Assembly: GCA_934757945.1 (NCBI GenBank)
Contig: CAKVLT010000050.1
Coordinates: 1 to 13,261, forward strand
Reading direction: 5' to 3'
DNA: 13,261 nucleotides
Source: an uncultured Bulleidia sp.
Lineage (GTDB): Bacteria; Bacillota_I; Bacilli_A; Erysipelotrichales; Erysipelotrichaceae
Made by a program: the position numbers and the translations under genes. Shown here one piece after another: positions 6,738 through 12,687 of this stretch; position 1 is the stretch's first letter; each line of letters begins with the position of its first letter. Below the pieces are notes generated by a model, which did no database searches, was not told the origin of the DNA, and was given only the letters and a program-made list of their open reading frames with translations.

Positions 6738-8148
6738 TTTGAAATGGAAAATAGGAAGATATCTTATCTTATTTGCAGTAGTGCTTATAGCACTACTTTT
6801 CCTGTTTCAGATTGTATTGCTAGAACCTATGTATGAGTCCAGCAAGCTCAGCAGTGTGAAATATGCAGGAGAAGAGATTGCGAATGCCATTGATGAGGAT
6901 ACTCTGGAAGATATCGTTTTTAATTCGTCAGTTCAGAATGATACATGTATTGTGCTGAACTATAAAGACGCAACTATGGCGATGAAAAATCAGCAATGTA
7001 CAGCATTTTCACAGATGTCTCAGGAAAGAATCAATGATCTGATTCAAAAAGCAGCAGGTAGTAAAAATAACACCTATATTTCCATCAGTCATAATGTATC
7101 CATGATTTCCAGAAACTGGTGGACCTTAGCTTCCAATGATTTCAAGAATATTATCTATACTCGTATTGTAGAAGGTGAGAGCGGGAAAGGGGTATTAATG
7201 ATTTACAGCGGAATATCTCCTGTATCTGCTACAACTAAGACTTTGAAAAAACAGCTTTCTTATTTATCGATTGGTATTCTGATAGCAGTAATAGGTCTTA
7301 CTTTTGTTATCTACCGAGGAATTGAAAAACCATTATCTAAAATCAATGAAGCAGCCAAAGGACTGGGCAGCGGTAAATATGAAGCAGATCCTTCAACTAA
7401 TAAATATAAAGAAGCGGAGGAATTGAATACAACATTATCCAATGCCGCAAAAGACATTCAGAAGGCGGATAAGGCAAAAAGAGATCTTCTTGCCAATGTA
7501 TCTCATGATTTAAGAACGCCTTTGACCATGATTTCCGGTTATGGGGAAATGATGAAAGAGCTGCCGGGAGAAAAAACAGATGAGAATCTACAGGTGATTA
7601 TTGATGAATCTAGAAGATTGAATCAGCTTGTAAATGATTTGCTGGATCTGTCCAGATTTCAGGATAATCGTATTACTCTTGAGAAAACATCTTTTGATAT
7701 CACACAGATGATACAGGAGGAATTACGTAAGTATGGTGTCTATATGTATCAGGATGGATATAAGATAGAAGTACAGCTGGACAGATCTGCTATTGTTTAT
7801 GCAGATAAAAAACGTATGCAGCAGGTTTTTAATAACTTCATGACCAATGCTATCAATTACTCCGGTAATAATAAACATATTATTGTTAAAGAAGAGATTC
7901 ATGAGGATACTGTAACAATTTCTGTACAAGACTTTGGAGAAGGAATTGCCGAAGACAAACTGCAGGATATATGGGATCGTTATTACAAAATAGATAAGGA
8001 ACATGTACGTGTTTCTTCTGGCAGTGGTATTGGCCTTGCTATTGTTAAGCAGATTCTTGATCTGCATAATCTGAAATATGGAGTAAAGTCCAAAGTGAAG
8101 GAAGGCAGTACTTTCTATTTCGAAATTCCAATGCAGAAGAATATTTAA
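6721..8148 (+). CDS. Sensor histidine kinase with HAMP domain
   Basis: A 475-residue membrane sensor kinase. TM1 is at about residues 10-34, an extracytoplasmic sensor at about 35-180, TM2 at about 182-199, HAMP at 200-250, a DHp domain with phospho-acceptor His262 in ANVSHDLRTPLT, and a C-terminal HATPase with N-box (NNFMTNAINYSG), DFGEGI and SGSGIGLAIV. It should phosphorylate the response regulator encoded just upstream. The start is TTG at 6721, with a weak SD-like TAGGG 7 bases before it. The first in-frame ATG would remove TM1, so a non-ATG start is required; a TTG at 6739 is possible but has no SD. The only two cysteines, Cys76 and Cys93, are in the sensor. The sensor fold is not recognised. 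Confidence 0.94.
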   Translation: MKKKISLKWKIGRYLILFAVVLIALLFLFQIVLLEPMYESSKLSSVKYAGEEIANAIDEDTLEDIVFNSSVQNDTCIVLNYKDATMAMKNQQCTAFSQMSQERINDLIQKAAGSKNNTYISISHNVSMISRNWWTLASNDFKNIIYTRIVEGESGKGVLMIYSGISPVSATTKTLKKQLSYLSIGILIAVIGLTFVIYRGIEKPLSKINEAAKGLGSGKYEADPSTNKYKEAEELNTTLSNAAKDIQKADKAKRDLLANVSHDLRTPLTMISGYGEMMKELPGEKTDENLQVIIDESRRLNQLVNDLLDLSRFQDNRITLEKTSFDITQMIQEELRKYGVYMYQDGYKIEVQLDRSAIVYADKKRMQQVFNNFMTNAINYSGNNKHIIVKEEIHEDTVTISVQDFGEGIAEDKLQDIWDRYYKIDKEHVRVSSGSGIGLAIVKQILDLHNLKYGVKSKVKEGSTFYFEIPMQKNI

Positions 8149-8174
8149 ATACATACCAAAGGGGTATGCATTTT
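8147..8174 (+). terminator. Weak hairpin after the histidine kinase, possible terminator
   Basis: CATACC (8152-8157) pairs with GGTATG (8163-8168), and AAAT/ATTT flanks extend the stem past one mismatch. The T tract is short (8171-8174), so termination would be partial at best. Confidence 0.35.
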
Positions 8175-8176
8175 AC

Positions 8177-8205
8177 TTGCAATAAATGCAAAACTATTCT
8201 ATAGT
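8177..8205 (+). promoter_or_regulatory. Rubrerythrin promoter with overlapping inverted repeat
   Basis: TTGCAA (8177-8182) and TATAGT (8200-8205) are 17 bases apart, a good sigma-A pair, with a start near 8212. The -10 lies inside a perfect inverted repeat ACTAT-TCT-ATAGT (8193-8205), and the -35 is one arm of TTGCA-ATAAA-TGCAA. These are candidate operators. Neither matches a PerR or Rex consensus well. Confidence 0.6.
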
Positions 8206-8236
8206 GTAGGTACAAACAAAGGAGATGTTAAACTAT

Positions 8237-8779
8237 ATGAAGGACTTAAAAGGAACAAAGACTGAAGCTAATTTACAGGCAGCATTCGCAGGAGAAAGCC
8301 AGGCTCGTAATAAATACGATTTCTTCGCTTCTAAAGCAAAGAAAGAGGGTTATGAACAGCTCGCTGCTATTTTCCAGGAAACTGCATTAAATGAAAAAGA
8401 ACATGCTAAATTGTGGTTCAAACTGTTACAGGGTGGAGAACTCCATGATACTGCAGACAACTTAAGACAGGCTGCTGAAGGTGAAAACTATGAATGGACA
8501 TCCATGTACAAAGAATTTGCAGAAGTAGCTGATGAAGAAGGTTTCCCTGAAATTGCTGCTAAATTCAGAGGCGTTGGTGCTATTGAGAAAGAACATGATG
8601 AACGTTACCAGAAACTTCTGAGTAACCTGAAGAACGGTGAAGTTTTCGTTAAGAAAGATAAAGTTACATGGCAGTGCAGAAATTGCGGTTATACAGTTGT
8701 TGCTGAAAAAGCACCTGCTGTTTGCCCAGTATGCAATCACCCACAGGCTTTCTTCGAAGTTAAAAAAGAAAACTATTAA
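8237..8779 (+). CDS. rbr: Rubrerythrin
   Basis: A 180-residue cytosolic non-heme iron peroxidase that reduces hydrogen peroxide to water in anaerobes, taking electrons through its own rubredoxin domain. The ferritin-like diiron domain (1-135) has ligands at Glu20, Glu53-xx-His56, Glu93/Glu96 and Glu118-xx-His121. The C-terminal rubredoxin-like domain has Cys147-xx-Cys150 and Cys163-xx-Cys166. The ATG at 8237 is preferred because the family's N-terminus (MKDLKGTKTE) begins there. The upstream ATG at 8225 directly abuts the AAAGGAG ribosome binding site and would leave no spacer; from 8237 the gap is 12 bases, a little long. It is monocistronic, with its own promoter and terminator, and codon use suggests good expression. 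It probably responds to oxidative stress, but no regulator site is certain. Confidence 0.96.
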   Translation: MKDLKGTKTEANLQAAFAGESQARNKYDFFASKAKKEGYEQLAAIFQETALNEKEHAKLWFKLLQGGELHDTADNLRQAAEGENYEWTSMYKEFAEVADEEGFPEIAAKFRGVGAIEKEHDERYQKLLSNLKNGEVFVKKDKVTWQCRNCGYTVVAEKAPAVCPVCNHPQAFFEVKKENY

Positions 8780-8785
8780 GATGCT

Positions 8786-8820
8786 AAAACATCCGGAGCA
8801 CAATCTCCGGATGTTTTTTT
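8786..8820 (+). terminator. Strong terminator of rubrerythrin, probably bidirectional
   Basis: A 10-bp GC-rich stem ACATCCGGAG (8789-8798) / CTCCGGATGT (8805-8814), extended by AAA/TTT, is followed by T to 8820. On the minus strand the A run 8786-8789 gives four U after the stem, so it may also end the convergent helicase transcript, whose stop is at 8825. Confidence 0.9.
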
Positions 8821-8824
8821 AAAA

Positions 8825-9913
8825 TTACCTCTGTAATTTAATGGGTTCCCTGACTAATTTTTCTATTTCCTGCAGTCGGGTCAGTTCTTTGTTACCTAAA
8901 AAAGTGATACATGTGCCAGTGTGATTTGCTCTTGCTGTTCTTCCTGTTCTATGAGTGAACAGAACGTCTGTGTCCGGGTAAGCGTAGTTGATAACCAGTT
9001 CTACCTCGCAGATATCTATTCCTCTTCCTAACAAATCTGTACAGATAAGTGTAGAAAAGGTATGATTTTTAAAATCCTGCAAAATCTTTTTTCTGACTTT
9101 TGGATCCATACCACTGTAAATACGATTACAGCTGTATTGATCTTTTAACATCTGATAAAGTTCCTCTGCCTGTTTTTTTGTATTGCAGAATACCAGAGCA
9201 GGCTGGTCAGATAACTGAGACTGTAATACTTTCATTTTCTTTTTTTCAGATACTGCATACCACTTAAAGTGAATATGCTGAGGAAGCACATTACTTTCTG
9301 TATATTTCAGAAATAACGGACGTATCTGGATAGAGGTACTGAGCTTTTGAACATGATCGTTGGTTGTGGCTGAAAATAATAATGTCTGATGTACATCGAG
9401 AGAAGAAAGTACCTTCAAGACATCATCTTCAAATCCCATGCTCAACATTTCATCTGCTTCATCAAGAACTACCATCTGTACATTCTTTGGCTTCAGGGTA
9501 TGTCTTCTTAAATGATCGCATATTCTTGCAGGTGTTCCTACTACAATATCTGCTCCATGTGAAAAAGAACGAATCTGTTTCTGGATATCCACACCTCCAG
9601 TTAATATTGCTGTACGGATACCTTCGGTATGTTCCAGAAGAGAACGTATGACAGAAGCTATCTGTAAAGCAAGCTCTCTTGTTGGTACAAGAATCAGAGC
9701 AAAAGGAAGATGTTTCTTAGTGGTCTGTATTTCCAGTTTCTGTAAAACAGGTAATATGTAAGACAGTGTTTTTCCGCTCCCTGTAGGAGAAACAATACAT
9801 ACATCTTCATTTTTTAAAATATCTTCCATACACTGTTGTACTTCTGAAAGGGTATTGATGCCTTTACTATGTAAGGCATCTTGTAAATAAGGTTTTAAAT
9901 CTGTAATTTCCAT
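8825..9913 (-). CDS. DEAD-box ATP-dependent RNA helicase (minimal core)
   Basis: A 362-residue RNA helicase, expected to unwind RNA duplexes in ribosome assembly, mRNA decay or cold adaptation. Motifs in order: a degenerate Q-motif region (SEVQQ, 23-27, without the usual upstream Phe), Walker A SPTGSGKT (42-49), Ia PTRELA (77-82), TGG (105-107), TPAR (127-130), DEAD (151-154), SAT (181-183), IV VFCNT (241-245), V CTDLLGRGID (291-300) and VI HRTGRTAR (321-328). The protein ends about 30 residues after motif VI with no C-terminal RNA-binding extension, so specificity must come from partners or the core. The ATG at 9913 has no Shine-Dalgarno; an extended -10 lies 6 bases upstream, suggesting a leaderless mRNA. 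It is convergent with rubrerythrin and divergent from the TSCPD gene. Confidence 0.95.
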   Translation of the reverse strand: MEITDLKPYLQDALHSKGINTLSEVQQCMEDILKNEDVCIVSPTGSGKTLSYILPVLQKLEIQTTKKHLPFALILVPTRELALQIASVIRSLLEHTEGIRTAILTGGVDIQKQIRSFSHGADIVVGTPARICDHLRRHTLKPKNVQMVVLDEADEMLSMGFEDDVLKVLSSLDVHQTLLFSATTNDHVQKLSTSIQIRPLFLKYTESNVLPQHIHFKWYAVSEKKKMKVLQSQLSDQPALVFCNTKKQAEELYQMLKDQYSCNRIYSGMDPKVRKKILQDFKNHTFSTLICTDLLGRGIDICEVELVINYAYPDTDVLFTHRTGRTARANHTGTCITFLGNKELTRLQEIEKLVREPIKLQR

Positions 9914-9919
9914 GCCAAT

Positions 9920-9928
9920 ACTTTACCA
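9920..9928 (-). promoter_or_regulatory. Extended -10 of the helicase gene, directly before its ATG
   Basis: On the minus strand TGGTAAAGT (9928-9920) is a TGn extended -10 with hexamer TAAAGT. Only 6 bases separate it from the ATG at 9913, so transcription would begin at or next to the A of the start codon. No good -35 is visible at 16-18 bases, as is common for extended -10 promoters. Confidence 0.5.
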
Positions 9929-9943
9929 CATAAAGCATGAGAA

Positions 9944-9972
9944 TTGATTATGAAGTATGTCTTTGCTAGAAT
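9944..9972 (+). promoter_or_regulatory. Promoter of the TSCPD-domain gene
   Basis: TTGATT (9944-9949) and TAGAAT (9967-9972) are spaced 17 bases, with a TG extended -10 at 9964-9965. The start is expected near 9979, leaving about 19 bases of leader that carry the AAGGAG ribosome binding site (9986-9991). Confidence 0.75.
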
Positions 9973-9997
9973 ACGTGTGTAATTGAAGGAGAAATAT

Positions 9998-10252
9998 ATG
10001 GCACATTTTGAATATACACCAAAAGGGGTTTGTTCCAGAAAAATTATTCTGGATATCAATGAGGGTAACACTATTGAAAAGATGGAAGTTATCGGTGGAT
10101 GTAACGGTAATCTGAAAGGCATTTCTGCTCTTGTAAAAGGAGAAAGTGTAGATCACGTTATCGACAGACTGGATGGCACACTTTGTGGAATGAAACCAAC
10201 CTCCTGTCCTGATCAGATTGCACAGGCTTTAAAGGCGTATAAGAATCAGTAA
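9998..10252 (+). CDS. TSCPD domain-containing protein (TIGR03905-like), function unknown
   Basis: An 84-residue protein resembling the stand-alone TSCPD-domain family known as TIGR03905. The domain also occurs at the C-terminus of B12-dependent ribonucleotide reductases. Recognisable blocks are YTPKGVCSR (6-14), GGCNGNLKGIS (33-43) and the naming motif TSCPDQ (68-73). Four cysteines (12, 35, 63, 70) fall in or next to the conserved blocks and could bind a metal or act in redox; this is inference. The ATG at 9998 lies 6 bases after AAGGAG; a TTG at 9983 is in frame but lies ahead of the ribosome binding site. It is monocistronic, with a good promoter and terminator. No ribonucleotide reductase gene is nearby to suggest a partner. 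Confidence 0.88.
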   Translation: MAHFEYTPKGVCSRKIILDINEGNTIEKMEVIGGCNGNLKGISALVKGESVDHVIDRLDGTLCGMKPTSCPDQIAQALKAYKNQ

Positions 10253-10257
10253 GACTT

Positions 10258-10281
10258 ACCGGTTTAACACCGGTTTTTTTT
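10258..10281 (+). terminator. Rho-independent terminator of the TSCPD gene
   Basis: ACCGGT (10258-10263) pairs with ACCGGT (10269-10274) across a 5-base loop, followed by eight T (10274-10281). It overlaps the -35 region of the next promoter, so termination of one unit and initiation of the next share this DNA. Confidence 0.85.
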
Positions 10282-10291
10282 ATGGTACAAT
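10263..10291 (+). promoter_or_regulatory. Promoter of the unknown-lspA-rluD-dCMP deaminase operon
   Basis: TTTAAC (10263-10268) and TACAAT (10286-10291) are 17 bases apart, and TGG directly before TACAAT makes an extended -10. The A of the ATG at 10299 lies 8 bases after the hexamer, the normal position of +1. The -35 and spacer are built from the preceding terminator. Confidence 0.65.
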
Positions 10292-10298
10292 GCCTAAG

Positions 10299-10811
10299 AT
10301 GAAAATATATAACGTAAATGATACTGTAAAAGATGCCATAGATGGTATCTATCTGGATTACGCAGATAACACTTTCTTATTTATGGTAAGAAGTGATGTG
10401 TGGATGGATGAAGAAATCAAGAGTGCTCGAAGAAATGAAGTGATTTTTCACTTTATACAGAAAGGATGTGTAGATGCATTCTTGTTGGAAATTGAAGATT
10501 GTCTTGAATGCAGTGATCTTCCTTTTGATATTCATGAAGCAGAGGATTCTCTGAAACAGGCTTTGCTGAAAGAAAAGGGATTTTCCTGGCAGATAGTATT
10601 GATGAATAAAACAGGTAAAGTCGTGTTTGAAAGAAGCGGAGAGTTTGAAAGAGAACACAGCGAACTTCTGAAACAAAAGCTTCTTGCAAGATTGCAGGAA
10701 GAATATACTTCTGAAGATTTTGATTGTTCTTATGAGAAGCTTCAGGCAGTCTATGAACCGTTTGAACTGGAACCATTTGCCGTGTTTACTGAAAGGAACA
10801 AAAAGAAATGA
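10299..10811 (+). CDS. Conserved-looking hypothetical protein, first gene of the lspA operon
   Basis: I do not recognise this family. It is a soluble acidic protein of about 170 residues with no signal peptide, membrane segment or cysteine-pair motif. The N-terminal half has alternating hydrophobic strands (GIYLDYADNTFLFMV, FLLEIEDCLECSDLPF); the C-terminal half has charged helices (around EREHSELLKQKLLARLQEE) and a tail of basic residues. The start is uncertain. The ATG at 10290 overlaps the -10 TACAAT, while the ATG at 10299 sits where transcription should begin; neither has a Shine-Dalgarno. I chose 10299 as a likely leaderless start. Its TGA overlaps the lspA ATG (ATGA, 4 bases), so the two are translationally coupled and it is a real gene. 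A link to lipoprotein maturation or RNA modification is guilt by association only. Confidence 0.85.
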   Translation: MKIYNVNDTVKDAIDGIYLDYADNTFLFMVRSDVWMDEEIKSARRNEVIFHFIQKGCVDAFLLEIEDCLECSDLPFDIHEAEDSLKQALLKEKGFSWQIVLMNKTGKVVFERSGEFEREHSELLKQKLLARLQEEYTSEDFDCSYEKLQAVYEPFELEPFAVFTERNKKK

Positions 10812-11245
10812 AAAGAATTCTTTGGATCAGTGTTGTTCTTATTTTAGATCAGGTAACCAAATTTTGTGTACAAAGCAGTTCTTCTTTACCAGTTAGCGTG
10901 ATACCGGGATTTTTCAAGATTGAATATTTAAAGAATACAGGTGCTGCATGGAGTATGTTATCTTCTAAAACGGCATTGCTGACACTGGTGTCTGCTGTAG
11001 CTATTGGAGTGATGCTGTGGTATCTGCTTACAAAAAAAACTACGCCTGTACAGGAAACTGCTCTTTGCCTGATGATTGCAGGGGCAGCAGGTAACTTCAT
11101 AGACAGACTGTGTCTGTCTTATGTAAGAGACTTTTTATCTTTTAATATTTTCGGGTATCCGTTCCCTGTATTTAATATTGCCGATTGTGCATTATGCATC
11201 GGTGTATTTCTGTTGTTTATTTGCACAATGAAGGAGGAAAAGTAA
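10808..11245 (+). CDS. lspA: Lipoprotein signal peptidase (signal peptidase II)
   Basis: A 145-residue membrane aspartyl protease that cleaves the signal peptide of diacylated prolipoproteins. Four hydrophobic segments are visible (about 3-20, 55-75, 84-98, 122-140). Family motifs are LDQVTK (13-18), LKNTGAAWS (41-49), AGAAGNFIDR (91-100), VRDFLSF (106-112) and PVFNIADC (120-127). Catalytic aspartates are Asp108 and Asp126 by motif. The usual VVDF is VRDF here, a mild variation. The ATG at 10808 has AAAGGA about 10 bases upstream and overlaps the preceding stop by 4 bases. The stop overlaps the next ATG by one base (TAATG). The lspA-rluD order is conserved in many Firmicutes. Confidence 0.96.
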   Translation: MKRILWISVVLILDQVTKFCVQSSSSLPVSVIPGFFKIEYLKNTGAAWSMLSSKTALLTLVSAVAIGVMLWYLLTKKTTPVQETALCLMIAGAAGNFIDRLCLSYVRDFLSFNIFGYPFPVFNIADCALCIGVFLLFICTMKEEK

Positions 11246-12168
11246 TGCCGATGGAAGTGTTTACGGTAGAATGTGAATCTCCGTTACGTATAGATAAATA
11301 TCTTTCCGAAGTGTCAGAGCTGTCCAGAACACGTATTCAGGAATTATGTGAAAATCAGGCGATTGAAGTTAATGGGAAAATTGTACGCAGCAGTTTTAAA
11401 GTGAAAACTGGTGATGAAATCAAAGCGGATATCCCAGAAAATGAAGAAATCAATGTTCTTCCTGAAGACATACCTCTGGATATTCTCTATGAAGACTCAG
11501 ATATTATTGTTATCAATAAACCTAAAGGGATGATTGTTCATCCCGCTCCGGGTATCTATTCCGGTACTCTTGTGAATGCACTGCTGTACCACTGCAAAGA
11601 CTTATCCGGTATTAATGGAAAGATTCGTCCGGGTATTGTGCACAGAATTGATAAAGATACCACAGGATGTTTAGTTGTCTGTAAAAATGATGAAGCTCAT
11701 AGAAGTATTGCAAAACAGCTGGAAGATAAAACCTGTCATAGAGAATACCGAGCTATTGTGACAGGTGCTTTGAAATCAGAAGCTGCAGTTATTGATGCTC
11801 CAATTGGCAGAGACAGACGAGACAGACAGAAAATGTCTGTAACAGATACGAACAGTAAACCTGCAAGAACACACTATAGGATATTAAAGAGATTTGCCCG
11901 CAGTACCTATATAGAATGTTCTTTGGAAACTGGAAGAACTCATCAGATTCGTGTACATATGAAGTATTGTGGTTATCCTGTGATGGGAGATGAAAAATAC
12001 GGGAAGAAATGCCCTTACATGGATACACAGGGACAGGTATTACATGCCTGCAGATTGACTCTTGTTCATCCTACAACTCATGAGACCATGGTTTTTGAAG
12101 CACCATTACCGGAATACTTTAAAGAATTGCTGAATACTTTACAGGAAAAAGAACCATATGAGGAATGA
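11245..12168 (+). CDS. RluD/RluA-family RNA pseudouridine synthase
   Basis: A 307-residue cytosolic enzyme that isomerises uridine to pseudouridine, most likely in 23S rRNA; it resembles B. subtilis YlyB by family and by position after lspA. The N-terminal S4 RNA-binding domain is at about 14-60 (LRIDKYLSE, SRTRIQELCENQAIEVNG). The catalytic domain follows, with signature HRIDKDTTG (133-141) and catalytic Asp136, and the later family motif LETGRTHQIRVHM. The ATG at 11245 is chosen because AAGGAGG lies 7 bases before it; an in-frame start at 11185 would overlap the lspA catalytic region. It overlaps the lspA stop by one base and ends one base before the next ATG. The precise target uridines cannot be read from sequence. 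Confidence 0.95.
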   Translation: MPMEVFTVECESPLRIDKYLSEVSELSRTRIQELCENQAIEVNGKIVRSSFKVKTGDEIKADIPENEEINVLPEDIPLDILYEDSDIIVINKPKGMIVHPAPGIYSGTLVNALLYHCKDLSGINGKIRPGIVHRIDKDTTGCLVVCKNDEAHRSIAKQLEDKTCHREYRAIVTGALKSEAAVIDAPIGRDRRDRQKMSVTDTNSKPARTHYRILKRFARSTYIECSLETGRTHQIRVHMKYCGYPVMGDEKYGKKCPYMDTQGQVLHACRLTLVHPTTHETMVFEAPLPEYFKELLNTLQEKEPYEE

Positions 12169-12169
12169 T

Positions 12170-12664
12170 ATGAAAAGAGAAAATGTATTAAGCTGGGATG
12201 AATACTTTATGGGTCTGGCACATCTGTCTGCTTTACGTTCCAAAGATCCAAATACACAGGTGGGAGCTGCTATTGTGGATGAAAATCACAGAGTAGTTTC
12301 TGTGGGATATAACGGCATGCCCAAAGGATGCAGTGATGATGATTTCCCGTGGGCAAGGGTTGGCAGTGTACTGTCTACAAAATATGCTTTTGTGGTTCAT
12401 GCTGAACTGAATGCTATTTTAAACAGTAAATGGCCTGTGAACGGGTGTACTATCTATGTTTCTTTATTTCCGTGTAATGAATGTGCTAAGGCAATCATTC
12501 AGTCAGGAATCAAGAAAATCGTATATGAATCAGATAAATACTCTGATACGGAAGCTACACAGGCTTCTAAGAAAATGTTGATGGCTGCAGGAGTAGAACT
12601 GCAGCAGATGGATACTGCCATTCATCTGACAGTAGAGAAGAGACCAAATACAGAAAAACAATGA
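12170..12664 (+). CDS. Deoxycytidylate (dCMP) deaminase, ComEB-like
   Basis: A 164-residue zinc enzyme converting dCMP to dUMP, the precursor of dTMP. The zinc and catalytic motifs are His78-Ala-Glu80 (HAELNAIL) and Pro101-Cys102-xx-Cys105 (PCNEC). The substrate-side motifs SKDPNTQVGA (24-33) and GYNGMPKGCSDDDFPW (46-61) are typical of dCMP deaminases rather than cytidine or tRNA deaminases. The ATG at 12170 is preferred: GAGGA lies 5 bases before it and family members begin MKRxxxxSWDEYF. An ATG at 12158 would add four residues and overlap the rluD end. With one base between the rluD stop and this ATG, translation is probably coupled. The stop codon lies inside the terminator stem. Confidence 0.94.
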   Translation: MKRENVLSWDEYFMGLAHLSALRSKDPNTQVGAAIVDENHRVVSVGYNGMPKGCSDDDFPWARVGSVLSTKYAFVVHAELNAILNSKWPVNGCTIYVSLFPCNECAKAIIQSGIKKIVYESDKYSDTEATQASKKMLMAAGVELQQMDTAIHLTVEKRPNTEKQ

Positions 12665-12687
12665 TCGTGACGGATCATTGTTTTTTT
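12654..12687. terminator. Bidirectional terminator between dCMP deaminase and RNase HIII
   Basis: A 9-bp perfect stem ACAATGATC (12658-12666) / GATCATTGT (12673-12681) with a 6-base loop is flanked by A on the left (12654-12658) and T on the right (12681-12687), so it works on both strands. The stops of both convergent genes (12662-12664 and complement of 12675-12677) lie in the two arms. Confidence 0.88.

Noticed and set aside
10290..10298. ATG at 10290 as start of the unknown gene
   Set aside because: It overlaps the -10 hexamer TACAAT and would not be in a transcript from that promoter; it also has no ribosome binding site. It remains possible if transcription starts upstream.
11185..11244. 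Upstream start for the pseudouridine synthase within lspA
   Set aside because: No ribosome binding site, overlaps the lspA motif region, and the S4 domain begins just after the ATG at 11245.
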